Below, piece after piece: positions 45,646-56,809 of a stretch of 64,000 nt of DNA. The notes beneath the pieces were generated by a model, which did no database searches, was not told the origin of the DNA, and saw only the letters and a list, made by a program, of their open reading frames with translations. The stretch lies in NCBI RefSeq assembly GCF_022761125.1, contig NZ_JAKWJR010000003.1, positions 310,001 through 374,000 of the forward strand. Reading direction: 5' to 3'. Position 1 is the first letter of the stretch. Each line of letters begins with the position of its first letter. Source of the DNA: Nocardioides sp. SR21. GTDB taxonomy: Bacteria > Actinomycetota > Actinomycetes > Propionibacteriales > Nocardioidaceae. A program made the translations under genes and the position numbers.

Positions 45646-45744
45646 TACTACGTCTACTTTCTAAAACTACGTGCGGAAGGCTGGGGAACGAGTTCCCCGC
45701 GTATCGAGAGAGGGGCCGGCGCGGCGGAGCGAAGCGACGACGCG
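45646..45744. repeat. Gap inside the suf operon with palindrome and REP-like sequence
   Basis: GGGGAAC (45683-45689), two bases, and GTTCCCC (45692-45698) form a perfect stem. The remainder resembles a decayed REP element (GCGTATCGAGAG, then GGAGCGAAGCGACG). Next to the sufD start lies an unusually AT-rich stretch (45646-45670). Confidence 0.6.
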
Positions 45745-47163
45745 CTAGCCCACTGCCCCCTCCATCTGGAGCTCGATGAGCCGGTTCAGCTCGAGGGCGT
45801 ACTCCATCGGCAGCTCCTTGGCGATCGGCTCGATGAAGCCGCGGACGATCATGGCCATCGCCTCGTCCTGCTCCATGCCGCGCGACATCAGGTAGAAGAG
45901 CTGGTCGTCGGAGACCTTCGACACCGAGGCCTCGTGGCCCATCGACACGTCGTCCTCGCGGATGTCGACGTACGGGTAGGTGTCCGAGCGCGAGATCTGG
46001 TCGACCAGGAGCGCGTCGCAAAGCACGTTGGACTTCGAGCCGTGCGCGCCCTCGTTGACCTGGATCAGGCCGCGGTACGACGTCCGGCCACCGCCACGGG
46101 CGACGGACTTCGACAGGATCGAGGACGACGTGTGGGGCGCCGCGTGCACCATCTTGGCGCCGGCGTCCTGGTGCTGGCCCTCGCCCGCGAACGCGATCGA
46201 CAGGGTCTCGCCCTTGGCGTGCTCGCCCATGAGGTAGACCGCGGGGTACTTCATGGTCACCTTGGAGCCGATGTTGCCGTCGACCCACTCCATGGTCGCG
46301 CCGGCCTCGCAGACCGCGCGCTTGGTGACCAGGTTGTACACGTTGTTCGACCAGTTCTGGATCGTCGTGTAGCGGCACCGGCCGCCCTTCTTCACGATGA
46401 TCTCGACGACGGCCGAGTGCAGCGAGTCCGAGCTGTAGATCGGCGCCGTACAACCCTCGACGTAGTGCACGTAGGCGCCCTCGTCGACGATGATCAGGGT
46501 CCGCTCGAACTGGCCCATGTTCTCGGTGTTGATCCGGAAGTAGGCCTGGAGCGGGATGTCGACGTGCACACCCGGCGGGACGTAGATGAACGAGCCACCC
46601 GACCACACGGCGGTGTTCAGCGCGGCGAACTTGTTGTCGCCGACCGGGATCACGGTGCCGAAGTACTCCTGGAACAGCTCCGGCTGCTCCTTGAGCGCGG
46701 TGTCGGTGTCGAGGAAGAGGACGCCCTTCTCCTCGAGGTCCTCGCGGATCGAGTGGTAGACGACCTCGGACTCGTACTGCGCGGCGACACCGGCGACCAG
46801 GCGCTGCTTCTCCGCCTCCGGGATGCCGAGCTTGTCGTAGGTGTTCTTGATGTCCTCGGGGAGGTCCTCCCACGAGGTCGCCTGCTTCTCGCTCGAGCGG
46901 ACGAAGTACTTGATGTTGTCGAAGTCGATCCCCGACAGGTCCGAGCCCCAGTTCGGCATCGGCTTGCGGCCGAACAGCTTGAGGCCCTTCAGGCGCAGGT
47001 CGAGCATCCACTGCGGCTCGCTCTTCTTCGAGGAGATGTCGCGGACGACGTCCTCGTTGAGGCCACGCTTCGCAGTCGCCCCGGCGACGTCCGTGTCGGC
47101 CCAGCCGAAGTCGTACCGGCCGATGCCCTGAAGCTCCGGGTTGAGCTCTTCGATGGAGGTCAT
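45745..47163 (-). CDS. sufB: SufB Fe-S scaffold subunit
   Basis: 472 residues from ATG 47163. Typical SufB landmarks are [15 protein letters not shown] text ([15 protein letters not shown]), [24 protein letters not shown], and [21 protein letters not shown]. It carries the nascent cluster with SufC and SufD. The ATG overlaps the sufR stop by 4 bases. Confidence 0.97.
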   Translation of the reverse strand: MTSIEELNPELQGIGRYDFGWADTDVAGATAKRGLNEDVVRDISSKKSEPQWMLDLRLKGLKLFGRKPMPNWGSDLSGIDFDNIKYFVRSSEKQATSWEDLPEDIKNTYDKLGIPEAEKQRLVAGVAAQYESEVVYHSIREDLEEKGVLFLDTDTALKEQPELFQEYFGTVIPVGDNKFAALNTAVWSGGSFIYVPPGVHVDIPLQAYFRINTENMGQFERTLIIVDEGAYVHYVEGCTAPIYSSDSLHSAVVEIIVKKGGRCRYTTIQNWSNNVYNLVTKRAVCEAGATMEWVDGNIGSKVTMKYPAVYLMGEHAKGETLSIAFAGEGQHQDAGAKMVHAAPHTSSSILSKSVARGGGRTSYRGLIQVNEGAHGSKSNVLCDALLVDQISRSDTYPYVDIREDDVSMGHEASVSKVSDDQLFYLMSRGMEQDEAMAMIVRGFIEPIAKELPMEYALELNRLIELQMEGAVG

Positions 47164-47837
47164 GAGCTGACCCGCTCCTTCTTCTCGATGGGTGTGCTCG
47201 GAATGCATGTGGTGCAGACCCCGTCGCCGTGGGCGATGGTGGCCAGCCGCTGCACGTGCCGGCCGAGGACCTTGCTGATCGCCTCGGTCTCGGCCTCGCA
47301 CAGCTGGGGGAACTCGTGGGCCACGTGGGCGACCGGGCAGTGCTGCTGGCACAGCTGCTCCCCCACGACGGGAAGGTCGCGAACGGACGCGGCGTACCCC
47401 TCGTCGGAGAAGATCCTGGCCAGGACCTCTGCTGCTCCGAGCTCGGGGTGCTCCGCGCGGACGCTCTCGAACCGCTCTCCGATGAACGCCGCCCGGCGGG
47501 TCGCGAATTCCCGGACCGCCTCCTCGCCGCCGGTCTCCGCCAGGAAGCGGAGCGCCTGCGCGGCGAGGTCGTCGTACTGCTGGTCGAAGCCGTCGCGACC
47601 GGACTCGGTGAGCGCGAAGACCTTGGCGGGGCGGCCCCGGCCGCGGTGCGCCTGGTTGCGCGGCTCGCGCGCCTCGACGGCGCCCTCCTCGAGCAGCTGG
47701 TCGAGGTGGCGGCGGACCGCCGCGGGCGTCAGGTCGAGGCGCTCGGCGAGGGCCGCCGCGGTCGACGGACCGTTGACGAGGATCGACCGGGAGACACGCT
47801 GACGCGTGGTCTGGTCGTGCGCCTCGGCGAATTCCAC
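47160..47837 (-). CDS. sufR: SufR-type Fe-S-sensing transcriptional repressor
   Basis: 225 residues. A winged helix-turn-helix ([30 protein letters not shown]) and then a C-terminal domain with Cys163, Cys167 and Cys180 in CQQHCPV...LC, the likely cluster ligands; two more Cys (208, 211) lie near the end. It heads the suf operon and probably represses it when holding a cluster. A candidate operator, ACACT-N5-TGTGG, overlaps its GTG start. Confidence 0.93.
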   Translation of the reverse strand: MEFAEAHDQTTRQRVSRSILVNGPSTAAALAERLDLTPAAVRRHLDQLLEEGAVEAREPRNQAHRGRGRPAKVFALTESGRDGFDQQYDDLAAQALRFLAETGGEEAVREFATRRAAFIGERFESVRAEHPELGAAEVLARIFSDEGYAASVRDLPVVGEQLCQQHCPVAHVAHEFPQLCEAETEAISKVLGRHVQRLATIAHGDGVCTTCIPSTPIEKKERVSS

Positions 47838-47848
47838 AACACCAGTGT
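47834..47848 (-). promoter_or_regulatory. Candidate SufR operator over the sufR start codon
   Basis: On the minus strand ACACT, five bases, TGTGG. This differs by one base from the ACACT-N5-TGTGA site I recall for mycobacterial SufR. The second half contains the GTG start at 47837, so binding would block initiation directly. Confidence 0.55.
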
Positions 47849-47941
47849 GCCTTTATTGATTCGGCCCGTTCAAGGAAGGCAACCCTTAGTTGGTTCCCTC
47901 GCTACGGGAGGGCGTGAGCCGGGCCACACGAGCCCCGTCCC

Positions 47942-47947
47942 TACACT
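47942..47947 (+). promoter_or_regulatory. Leaderless-type -10 element of the ABC exporter/ctaA unit
   Basis: TACACT, 7 bases, then GTG at 47955. Confidence 0.6.
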
Positions 47948-47954
47948 GACGGGC

Positions 47955-48802
<848 letters not shown>

Positions 48803-48806
<4 letters not shown>

Positions 48807-49582
48807 CCGGCAGGCAGGGCACCTTCACCCCGATCCCGGGCGCGGCGCCGCTGTGGCGCCAGGTGCTCGCCCAGGCGCGCATGGAGTCGCGGCTGATGCT
48901 CCGCAACGGCGAGCAGCTGCTGCTGGCCGTCGTCATCCCGGTGATCGTGCTGATCGGGGGCGTGACCGCCGGCGAGCACCTCTCGCTCGACCTGGAGACG
49001 GCGCACCCACTGGTCGACATCTTCACGCCCGGCGTCATCGCGCTGGCGGTGATGTCGACGTCGTTCACCTCGCTGGCGATCGCGACCGGCTTCGAGCGGC
49101 GCTACGGCGTGATCAAGCGGCTGGGTGCCTCGCCGCTCCCCCGCTCGGGCCTGCTCGCCGGCAAGGTCGGCGCGCTGCTGCTGGTGCAGCTGCTCCAGGT
49201 CATCGTCATCGGCGGCGTCGGGCAGCTGCTCGGCTGGACGCCCGAGCCCGAGGTGCTGGGGGTCGCGCTCGCGATCGCCTTCGGCACCGCCGCGTTCGCC
49301 TCGCTCGGACTGTTCGTCGCGGGTGTGTTCCGCGCCGAGGCGACGCTCGCGGTCGCCAACCTGATCTACCTGCTGCTGCTGGCCGGCGGCGCCGTCGTAC
49401 TCCCGCTGGGGGCGTACGGCGCGTTCGGCGACATCGTGCGGTGGCTCCCGTCCGGCGCGCTCGGCGAGGCGATGCGGACGGCGTTCATCGACGGCGAGGT
49501 CGCGTGGCGCGACCTCGGCGTCCTCGCGGTGTGGGCAGTCGTCGGCACCACCCTGACGGCAAGGACCTTCAAGTGGGAGTGA
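48803..49582 (+). CDS. ABC-2 type transporter permease
   Basis: 259 residues, about six membrane segments, with the family start LWRQVLAQARMESRLMLRNGEQLLLAVVIPVI and the block FERRYGVIKRLGASPLPRSGLLAGK. GTG 48803 overlaps the ATPase stop (GTGA). In actinomycetes this pair is commonly next to the heme A/heme O synthase genes; the substrate is unknown, and a heme- or oxidase-related role is only suggested by position. Confidence 0.9.
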
Positions 49583-50454
49583 CCGACCGGCTGCGCCGCC
49601 AGCACGAGTGGATCCGCGGCTGGGCCTGGGCCTCGATCGTCGCGAACATCGGCATCGTGGTCACCGGAGGCGTGGTCCGGCTGACCGGCTCGGGGCTCGG
49701 CTGCCCGACCTGGCCGCGGTGCACCGAGGAGTCGTTCACGCCGCACGGTGCGTACGACGTCAACTCGATCATCGAGTTCGGCAACCGGCTGCTGACCTAC
49801 GTCCTGGTGGCGGTCGCGATCGGCACGTTCGTCGCCGCGTGGCAGTCCGGGCGTCGCGACCTGCGCACGATCGCGTTCGTCATGGGCCTCGGCATCCCGG
49901 CGCAGGCGGTCATCGGCGGCATCACGGTGCTCACCGACCTCAACCCGTGGGTCGTCTCGTTCCACCTGCTGTGCTCGATGGCGATCATCTGCGTCTCGAT
50001 GCTGTTCCTCCAGCGGGTCGACCGCCCGGCCCCCGCCGAGGCACCTCGCGGACCACTCGTCGTCCTGGGCTGGGCCACGTTCGCCTCCGCCTGGGCGGTC
50101 CTGTACGTCGGCACGATCGTCACCGGATCGGGCCCGCACGCGGGTGACGCGGATGCCAAGCGCAACGGCCTCGACCCGCTCCAGTGGAGCCAGGTGCACG
50201 CCGACCTGGTGTTCCTGCTCCTCGGCCTCACCATCGGGCTGCTGCTCGCGGCGATGGCGATGCGGCAGCCGGCCGAGACGATCCGGGCGGTCTGGGTGCT
50301 GCTCGCCGTCGAGCTCGCGCAGGGCCTGATCGGCTTCGTGCAGTACTTCACCGATCTGCCGGTCGTGCTGGTCGGGTTCCACATGCTCGGCGCCGCGCTG
50401 GTCGCGGCCACCGTCGCCTGGGCGCTGATCCAGGTGCGCGAGCCGGCTCGCTGA
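49579..50454 (+). CDS. ctaA: Heme A synthase (COX15/CtaA family)
   Basis: 291 residues from GTG 49579, which overlaps the permease stop (a second GTG lies 6 bases upstream). Eight membrane segments. The outer-loop Cys pair is in GLGCPTWPRC. Of the four family His ligands, three are seen (SFHLLCS, WSQVHADL, VGFHMLGA); the first position reads EFGNRLLTY, with Asn for His, which I believe is usual in actinobacteria. It oxidises heme O to heme A for cytochrome oxidase, with CtaB encoded across the convergent junction. Confidence 0.93.
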   Translation: MTDRLRRQHEWIRGWAWASIVANIGIVVTGGVVRLTGSGLGCPTWPRCTEESFTPHGAYDVNSIIEFGNRLLTYVLVAVAIGTFVAAWQSGRRDLRTIAFVMGLGIPAQAVIGGITVLTDLNPWVVSFHLLCSMAIICVSMLFLQRVDRPAPAEAPRGPLVVLGWATFASAWAVLYVGTIVTGSGPHAGDADAKRNGLDPLQWSQVHADLVFLLLGLTIGLLLAAMAMRQPAETIRAVWVLLAVELAQGLIGFVQYFTDLPVVLVGFHMLGAALVAATVAWALIQVREPAR

Positions 50455-50473
50455 CTCGCTTCCTGTCCCAGCT

Positions 50474-50573
50474 GTCGCAGTTTCACCATGTGATGGCGTC
50501 GAACCTGCACTTCCCATGGCGGGCAGACCGTGGGAAGTGACGGTTCGCCTGCATCACATGGTGAAACTGCGAC
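50474..50573. repeat. 100-base inverted repeat between ctaA and ctaB
   Basis: Two 46-base arms (50474-50519 and 50528-50573) match at 40 of 46 positions around an 8-base loop. The outer 22 bases, starting GTCGCAGTTTCACC, are identical. The inner mismatches are on both arms, so the hairpin has small internal loops. It begins 20 bases after the ctaA stop. Confidence 0.93.
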
Positions 50574-50590
50574 GGAGCCACCTGACAGCC

Positions 50591-50638
50591 GAAACCCGCA
50601 CGACGCGCCGTTGCCGCTCGGCGTGTCCTGCGGGTTTC
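50591..50638. repeat. Imperfect hairpin B1 (alternative to B2)
   Basis: Left arm 50591-50610 (GAAACCCGCACGACGCGCCG) and right arm 50619-50638 match at 18 of 20 positions around 8 bases. The right arm is shared with hairpin B2. Confidence 0.85.
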
Positions 50639-50662
50639 ACCGGGCCGCCGGTGAAACCCGCA
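50629..50662. repeat. Perfect hairpin B2 (alternative to B1)
   Basis: TGCGGGTTTCACCGG (50629-50643) and its exact complement (50648-50662) enclose GCCG. Because 50629-50638 is also the right arm of B1, the two structures cannot form together. Confidence 0.9.
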
Positions 50663-50881
50663 CCGCCCAGGCAGAGCGACGGCGGCCGCCCATACCCCCG
50701 TGGACGGGCTGGCCGCCGTCATACCTCAGACGTCGTGGCGGCCGGATCGGTTGCCTCGAGTGCGGAACTATTTTCCGGGAGTCTGGAATCTCACCGGGAC
50801 TCGGCACGCAGGTCGCGACTTCGCGGGCTCCGTCGCACCGCCCGCTCGACCATCGTCAGCGAGTCCGCTGACGCGTCCTCG
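50663..50881. other. Rest of the ctaA-ctaB convergent spacer
   Basis: I see no gene here. A perfect 10-base inverted repeat GACGGCGGCC/GGCCGCCGTC spans 50678-50720, and GTCAGCG/CGCTGAC with a 4-base loop spans 50855-50872, 10 bases beyond the ctaB stop. The latter could end the ctaB transcript. Confidence 0.6.
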
Positions 50882-51826
50882 CTAGCGCTTCAGCAGCGGG
50901 TCGACGGCCACCGCGACGAACAGCAGCGAGAGGTAGAGGTTCGACGAGTGGAACAGCCGCATCGGCTGGATCACCGTGAGGTTCTCGGTGCCCTTCGAGC
51001 GGTTCCACATCCGGTGCGCCTCGACCAGGAAGATCGCGCCCAGGACCGCCGCGGCGATCGGGTAGAAGAGGCTGGTGTCGGCGACCGGCCACAGCAGCAG
51101 CGAGGTCGCGACCATCACCCAGCTGTAGATCACGATCTGCTTGCCGACCTCGGCGGCCGGCCGCACGACCGGCAGCATCGGGACGTCGACGTTGGCGTAG
51201 TCCTCGCGGTAGCGCAGCGCCAGCGCCCACGTGTGCGGCGGCGTCCAGAAGAACACGACCATGAACAGCACGACCGGCACCCACGAGAGAGAGCCGGTGA
51301 CCGCGGTCCAGCCGATCAGCGCCGGGAAACAGCCGGCGAGGCCACCCCAGACGATGTTCTGGGTCGTACGCCGCTTCAGCAGCATCGTGTAGCCGAACAC
51401 GTAGAACGCGTTGGCGGCGACCGCGAGCAGCGCCGACAGCGGGTTGACCCAGACGTAGAGGATCACCGTCGACAGGATCCCGAGCACGAAGCCGAAGACC
51501 AGCGCCGCGCGCGGCGAGACGATGTGCCGCGGGATCGCCCGGCGACGGGTGCGCCGCATCTGCTCGTCGATGTCGCGGTCGTAGACGCAGTTGAAGACGG
51601 ACGCGGAGCCCGCCGAGAACGTGCCGCCGACCACGGTCGCGACGACCAGGCCGAGGTCCGGGACGCCGCCGGCGGCGAAGAACATCACCGGGACGGTCGT
51701 GAGGAGCAGCAGCTCGATGACCCGGGGCTTCGTGAGTCCGACGTACGCCGCGACGACGTCCTTGACGGTCGCGCGTTCGGCCGCGGGCTGCTGGGCAGCA
51801 GAAGCCGACTGGCCGACGTAGGTCAC
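50882..51826 (-). CDS. ctaB: Protoheme IX farnesyltransferase (heme O synthase)
   Basis: 314 residues of UbiA family with about nine membrane helices. The prenyl-diphosphate motif is [21 protein letters not shown] (first Asp-rich site), with a second Asp-rich region nearer the middle. It farnesylates heme b to heme O, feeding CtaA. It is divergent from tkt, with a TAGACT hexamer about 45 bases upstream of the GTG. Confidence 0.95.
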   Translation of the reverse strand: MTYVGQSASAAQQPAAERATVKDVVAAYVGLTKPRVIELLLLTTVPVMFFAAGGVPDLGLVVATVVGGTFSAGSASVFNCVYDRDIDEQMRRTRRRAIPRHIVSPRAALVFGFVLGILSTVILYVWVNPLSALLAVAANAFYVFGYTMLLKRRTTQNIVWGGLAGCFPALIGWTAVTGSLSWVPVVLFMVVFFWTPPHTWALALRYREDYANVDVPMLPVVRPAAEVGKQIVIYSWVMVATSLLLWPVADTSLFYPIAAAVLGAIFLVEAHRMWNRSKGTENLTVIQPMRLFHSSNLYLSLLFVAVAVDPLLKR

Positions 51827-51935
51827 GAAGTTCCTCGAGCGAAGTGGGTACCGGCTCAGGGCCGGTGGACGATGGCGAGTCTATCGCCAGAGGTGGGTAG
51901 GCTCGGCATCGCCTGATCCACCCGAAAGGAACCCT

Positions 51936-54038
51936 GTGAGCAAGACCTCTGCGCTGGACTGGACCGAGCTCGACCAGAAGGCGGTGGACACGGCCCGAGT
52001 CCTCGCCATGGACTCCGTCCAGAAGGTCGGCAACGGTCACCCCGGCACGGCCATGAGCCTGGCCCCGGCGGCGTACCTGCTGTTCCAGAAGGTGATGCGC
52101 CACGACCCCGCCGACCCGCGCTGGATCGCCCGCGACCGCTTCGTGCTGTCGTGCGGCCACTCGAGCATCACGCTCTACACGCAGCTGTTCCTCGGTGGCT
52201 TCGGGCTCGAGCTCAGCGACCTCGAGGCGCTGCGCACCTGGGGCTCCAAGACCCCCGGCCACCCCGAGCTCCACCACACCGCCGGCGTCGAGGTCACGAC
52301 CGGCCCGCTCGGCCAGGGCGTCGGCAACGCGGTCGGCATGGCCATGGACGCCCGGCGCGTGCACGGCCTGCTCGACGCGGACGCCGCGCCCGGCGAGAGC
52401 CTCTTCGACCACCACGTCTACGTGCTCGCCTCCGACGGCGACCTGCAGGAGGGCGTCAGCGGCGAGGCCAGCTCGATCGCCGGCACCCAGGAGCTCGGCA
52501 ACCTGACGGTCATCTACGACCGCAACCGGATCTCCATCGAGGGCGACACCGACATCGCCTTCACCGAGGACGTCGCCAAGCGCTACGAGGCCTACGGCTG
52601 GCACGTCCAGACCGTCGACTGGACCAACGGCGGCACGGAGTACGTCGAGGACGTCCCGAAGCTGTACGACGCCGTCGTCGCGGCCGGCAAGGTCACCGAC
52701 AAGCCGTCGCTCATCGTCCTCGACACGATCATCGCCTGGCCCGCGCCGAACGCGCAGGGCACCGAGGCCGCCCACGGCAGCGCGCTCGGCGCCGACGAGG
52801 TCGCGGCCACCAAGAAGATCCTCGGCTGGGACCCCGAGCTCAGCTTCCAGGTGCCGGACGACGTCCTCACCCACACCCGCGCCCTCGCCGAGCGTGGCGC
52901 CGCGCTGGGTGCCGAGTGGGACGAGAAGTACGCCGCCTGGGCGGCCGCCAACCCCGAGGGTGCGACCCTCCTCCACCGGCTCAAGGCCCGCACGCTGCCC
53001 GAGGGCCTCGCCGACGCCCTCCCGGTCTTCGAGGCCAGCGAGAAGGGCGTCGCGACCCGTTCGGCGTCCGGTCAGGTCATCAACGCGATCGCGCCGCTGA
53101 TGCCCGAGCTGTGGGGCGGCTCGGCCGACCTCGCGGGCTCGAACAACACCACGATCAAGGGCGTTCCGTCGTTCCTGCCCGAGAGCCGGGGCGTGGAGGA
53201 GTGGAAGGCCGACCCGTTCCAGGGCCGTGTGCTCCACTTCGGCATCCGCGAGCACGGCATGGGCGCGATCATGAACGGCATCGCCTCGCAGGCGCTGACC
53301 CGCGTCTTCGGCGGCACGTTCCTCACGTTCTCCGACTACATGCGCGGCGCGGTCCGGGTGGCGGCGCTCAGCCAGCTGCCGACGACGTACGTCTGGACCC
53401 ACGACTCGATCGGGCTCGGCGAGGACGGCCCGACGCACCAGCCGATCGAGCACCTCGCGGCGCTCCGCGCGATCCCGGGCCTCGACGTCGTCCGCCCCGC
53501 GGACGCCAACGAGACCGCCGCCTGCTGGCACACGATCCTCCGCCACACCGACCGGCCGGCCGCGCTGGCGCTGACCCGGCAGAACGTGCCGGTGTTCCCT
53601 CGCGGCGAGGACGGCTTCGCCGAGACCAGTGACGTCCACCGCGGCGGCTACGTCCTCGTCGACGCCGAGGGCGGGCGTCCCGACGTCGTCCTGATCGGCA
53701 CCGGCTCCGAGGTGCAGATCGCCGTCGCCGCTCGCGCCCAGCTCGCCGAGGCGGGCATCAAGGCCCGCGTCGTGTCGATGCCGTGCCTCGAGTGGTTCGA
53801 GGCCCAGGACCAGTCGTACCGCGACACCGTCATCCCGCCGATCGTGAAGGCGCGCGTCTCCGTCGAGGCCGGCGTGAAGCAGGGGTGGCGCGAGTACGTC
53901 GGCGACGCCGGCCGGATCGTCTCCATCGACCACTACGGAGCCTCTGCCGACTACTCCCGGCTCTACCAGGAGTTCGGCCTCACCGCCGAGGCGGTCGTCG
54001 CGGCCGCCCACGACTCCATCGCCGCAGCCACCAGCTAG
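51936..54038 (+). CDS. tkt: Transketolase
   Basis: 700 residues. TPP-binding features are [42 protein letters not shown], and [15 protein letters not shown]; the pyrimidine domain includes [19 protein letters not shown]. First gene of a pentose-phosphate operon. AAAGGAA precedes the GTG, and TAGGCT lies further upstream, so this transcript has a leader. Confidence 0.97.
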   Translation: MSKTSALDWTELDQKAVDTARVLAMDSVQKVGNGHPGTAMSLAPAAYLLFQKVMRHDPADPRWIARDRFVLSCGHSSITLYTQLFLGGFGLELSDLEALRTWGSKTPGHPELHHTAGVEVTTGPLGQGVGNAVGMAMDARRVHGLLDADAAPGESLFDHHVYVLASDGDLQEGVSGEASSIAGTQELGNLTVIYDRNRISIEGDTDIAFTEDVAKRYEAYGWHVQTVDWTNGGTEYVEDVPKLYDAVVAAGKVTDKPSLIVLDTIIAWPAPNAQGTEAAHGSALGADEVAATKKILGWDPELSFQVPDDVLTHTRALAERGAALGAEWDEKYAAWAAANPEGATLLHRLKARTLPEGLADALPVFEASEKGVATRSASGQVINAIAPLMPELWGGSADLAGSNNTTIKGVPSFLPESRGVEEWKADPFQGRVLHFGIREHGMGAIMNGIASQALTRVFGGTFLTFSDYMRGAVRVAALSQLPTTYVWTHDSIGLGEDGPTHQPIEHLAALRAIPGLDVVRPADANETAACWHTILRHTDRPAALALTRQNVPVFPRGEDGFAETSDVHRGGYVLVDAEGGRPDVVLIGTGSEVQIAVAARAQLAEAGIKARVVSMPCLEWFEAQDQSYRDTVIPPIVKARVSVEAGVKQGWREYVGDAGRIVSIDHYGASADYSRLYQEFGLTAEAVVAAAHDSIAAATS

Positions 54039-54050
54039 AGAGGAACTCCC

Positions 54051-55157
54051 ATGAGTGACCGACTGAAGGCCCTGTCCGACGCGGGCGTGTCCATCTGGCT
54101 CGACGACCTGTCGCGTGAGCGCATCGAGACCGGCAACCTCGCCCAGCTGATCGCCGACAAGCACGTCGTCGGCGTCACCACGAACCCCACGATCTTCGCG
54201 TCCGCGATCGCGAACGGCGAGCGGTACGACGAGCAGGTCCGCCAGCTGGTCGACAAGGGCGAGCCGGTCGACCGGGTCGTCTTCGAGCTGACGACCGAGG
54301 ACGTCCGCAACGCGTGCGACCTCATGAAGCCCGTCTTCGAGTCCACCAGGGCCGACGGCCGGGTCTCGATCGAGGTCGAGCCGACCCTCGCCAACGACAC
54401 CGAAGGCACCATCGCCTCGGCTCAGGCGCTCTGGGCCGCGGTCGACCGCCCGAACGTGCTGATCAAGATCCCCGCCACCCAGGAGGGCCTGCCGGCGATC
54501 ACCGCCGCGATCGCCCAGGGCATCAGCGTGAACGTGACGCTGATCTTCGGCACCGAGCGCTACCGCGAGGTCATGGACGCCTACCTCACCGGCCTCGAGG
54601 CGGCCCGTGACGCCGGTCTCGACCTCGGCAAGATCCAGTCGGTCGCGTCGTTCTTCGTCTCCCGCGTCGACACCGAGATCGACCCGCGGCTCGAGAAGAT
54701 CGGCACCGACGAGGCCCTCGCGCTCCGCGGCCAGGCAGCGGTCGCCAACGCCCGGCTCGCGTACGGCGCGTTCGAGGAGGTGCACGCCAGCGACCGGTGG
54801 AAGGTGCTCGCCGACGCCGGCGCGAACGCCCAGCGCCCGCTCTGGGCGTCGACCGGCGTGAAGAACCCGGACTACTCCGACACGCTCTACGTCGCCGACC
54901 TGGTCGTCGCCGACACCGTGAACACGATGCCGGAGAAGACGCTCGAGGCGTTCGCCGACCACGGCGAGGTCACCGGTGACCAGGTCACCGGCAAGGCCGC
55001 CGAGGCGCAGGCGGTGCTCGACAGGCTCACCGCCGTGGGCGTCGACTTCGAGGACGTGCTCGTCGTGCTCGAGACCGAGGGCGTCGACAAGTTCAAGAAG
55101 TCCTGGATCGAGCTGCTCGAGACCGTCGAGGGCCAGATGGCGGCGGCCCGCCAGTGA
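54051..55157 (+). CDS. tal: Transaldolase (TalB-like long form of actinomycetes)
   Basis: 368 residues. The Schiff-base Lys139 lies in NVLIKIPAT, and [15 protein letters not shown] is the N-terminal signature. 12 bases after tkt with GAGAGGAA as ribosome site; the end overlaps pgi by 4 bases. It links sedoheptulose-7-phosphate and glyceraldehyde-3-phosphate with erythrose-4-phosphate and fructose-6-phosphate. Confidence 0.96.
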   Translation: MSDRLKALSDAGVSIWLDDLSRERIETGNLAQLIADKHVVGVTTNPTIFASAIANGERYDEQVRQLVDKGEPVDRVVFELTTEDVRNACDLMKPVFESTRADGRVSIEVEPTLANDTEGTIASAQALWAAVDRPNVLIKIPATQEGLPAITAAIAQGISVNVTLIFGTERYREVMDAYLTGLEAARDAGLDLGKIQSVASFFVSRVDTEIDPRLEKIGTDEALALRGQAAVANARLAYGAFEEVHASDRWKVLADAGANAQRPLWASTGVKNPDYSDTLYVADLVVADTVNTMPEKTLEAFADHGEVTGDQVTGKAAEAQAVLDRLTAVGVDFEDVLVVLETEGVDKFKKSWIELLETVEGQMAAARQ

Positions 55158-56809
55158 CGCCCTCCCCCGTCGACCCGGTATCGACGGAGGCGTGGGCGCG
55201 CCTGTGCGCCCTCGCCGTAGGCTTCGCGCCCGACCTGCGGCGATGGTTCGCCGACGACCCGAGCCGGGTCGATCGGCTGACGTTCACCGCAGGCGACCTC
55301 CACGTCGACCTGTCGAAGTCGCTGCTGGACGACGCGGTGCTCGGCGCGCTGCTCGCGCTGGCCGACGAGGTCGGTGTGACGGCGCGCCGCGACGCGATGC
55401 TTCGGGGCGAGCACATCAACGTCACCGAGGACCGAGCCGTGCTGCACACGGCCCTCCGGCTCCCCGCAGACGCATCTCTCGAGGTCGACGGCCAGGACGT
55501 CGTGGCCGACGTGCACCAGGTCCTCCAGCGGGTCTACTCGTTCGCCGAGCAGGTCCGCAGCGGCGCCTGGACCGGCGTCACCGGCGAGCGGATCCGCACG
55601 GTGGTGAACATCGGCATCGGCGGCTCCGATCTCGGCCCGGTGATGGCGTACGAGGCGCTCGCGCCGTACCGCCAGGACGGGTTGGAGTGCCGCTTCATCA
55701 GCAACATCGACCCGACCGACGCGGCGACGACGCTGGCCGGGCTCGACCCCGCGACGACGCTGTTCATCGTGTCGAGCAAGACGTTCGGGACGCTCGAGAC
55801 GCTGACCAACGCCCGGCTCTGCAAGGCCTGGCTGCTGGACGGACTGGCCGGGCACGACGCGAAGGAGGCGGTCGCGAGGCACTTCGTCGCCGTCTCGACC
55901 GCGCTCGACAAGGTCGCCGACTTCGGCATCGACCCCGCCAACGCCTTCGGCTTCTGGGACTGGGTCGGCGGGCGCTACTCCCTGGACTCGGCGATCGGTA
56001 CGTCGCTCGTGGTGGCGATCGGTCCGGAGCGCTTCGCGGAGCTGCTGGCCGGGTTCCACGCGATGGACGAGCACTTCCGCACGGCCGAGCCCGCGCGCAA
56101 CGTGCCACTGCTGATGGGCCTCCTCAACGTCTGGTACACGAACTTCCTCGGCGCCGAGAGCCACGCGGTGCTCCCCTACGCCCAGCTCCTGCACCGGTTC
56201 CCGGCCTACCTCCAGCAGCTCACCATGGAGTCCAACGGCAAGGGCGTCCGCTGGGACGGCTCCCCGGTCACGACCGACACCGGCGAGATCTTCTGGGGCG
56301 AGCCCGGCACCAACGGCCAGCACGCGTTCTACCAACTCATCCACCAGGGCACCCGGCTGATCCCGGCGGACTTCATCGCCGTCGCGAACCCGCCGTACGA
56401 CCTGCAGGACGGCGACACCGACGTCCACGAGCTGTTCCTGGCGAACTTCCTCGCGCAGACCGCGGCCCTCGCGTTCGGCAAGACCGCCGACGAGGTCCGC
56501 GCCGAGGGCACGGCCGAGGCCGTCGTCCCCGCCCGCGTGTTCACCGGGAACCGGCCGACCACCTCGATCATGGCGCCCGAGCTCTCGCCGTCCGTCCTCG
56601 GCCAGCTGGTCGCGCTCTACGAGCACCTGACGTTCGTGCAGGGCGTCGTGTGGGGCATCGACAGCTTCGACCAGTGGGGCGTCGAGCTCGGCAAGCAGCT
56701 GGCCCAGAAGGTCGGCCCCGCGATCGCCGGCGACGCGTCGGCGCTGGCCGCCCAGGACACCTCCACGCAAGCCCTGATCGCCTACTACAGGGAGCACCGC
56801 AGCCGATGA
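55154..56809 (+). CDS. pgi: Glucose-6-phosphate isomerase
   Basis: 551 residues with [32 protein letters not shown] and [16 protein letters not shown] (the first residue of this signature is Asp where Asn is frequent). It interconverts glucose-6-phosphate and fructose-6-phosphate. GTG 55154 overlaps the tal stop and the end overlaps zwf, so it is translationally coupled on both sides. Confidence 0.97.
   Translation: MTPSPVDPVSTEAWARLCALAVGFAPDLRRWFADDPSRVDRLTFTAGDLHVDLSKSLLDDAVLGALLALADEVGVTARRDAMLRGEHINVTEDRAVLHTALRLPADASLEVDGQDVVADVHQVLQRVYSFAEQVRSGAWTGVTGERIRTVVNIGIGGSDLGPVMAYEALAPYRQDGLECRFISNIDPTDAATTLAGLDPATTLFIVSSKTFGTLETLTNARLCKAWLLDGLAGHDAKEAVARHFVAVSTALDKVADFGIDPANAFGFWDWVGGRYSLDSAIGTSLVVAIGPERFAELLAGFHAMDEHFRTAEPARNVPLLMGLLNVWYTNFLGAESHAVLPYAQLLHRFPAYLQQLTMESNGKGVRWDGSPVTTDTGEIFWGEPGTNGQHAFYQLIHQGTRLIPADFIAVANPPYDLQDGDTDVHELFLANFLAQTAALAFGKTADEVRAEGTAEAVVPARVFTGNRPTTSIMAPELSPSVLGQLVALYEHLTFVQGVVWGIDSFDQWGVELGKQLAQKVGPAIAGDASALAAQDTSTQALIAYYREHRSR

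Noticed and set aside
44572..47802. Plus-strand frame of more than 1,000 codons opposite sufB-sufD
   Set aside because: Shadow of the suf genes; composition is the mirror of their codon bias.
50474..50573. Inverted repeat as ends of an insertion sequence
   Set aside because: Only 8 bases lie between the arms, so there is no room for a transposase and no target duplication is evident.
50455..50881. Small ORFs in the ctaA-ctaB spacer
   Set aside because: They consist of hairpin sequence, in all frames, with no ribosome site or family-like text.
50856..54962. Very long open frame of about 1,370 codons on the minus strand
   Set aside because: It is antisense to tkt and tal, both of which are unmistakable, and its Arg/Gly/Val/Asp-rich text is what high-GC third positions produce on the opposite strand.
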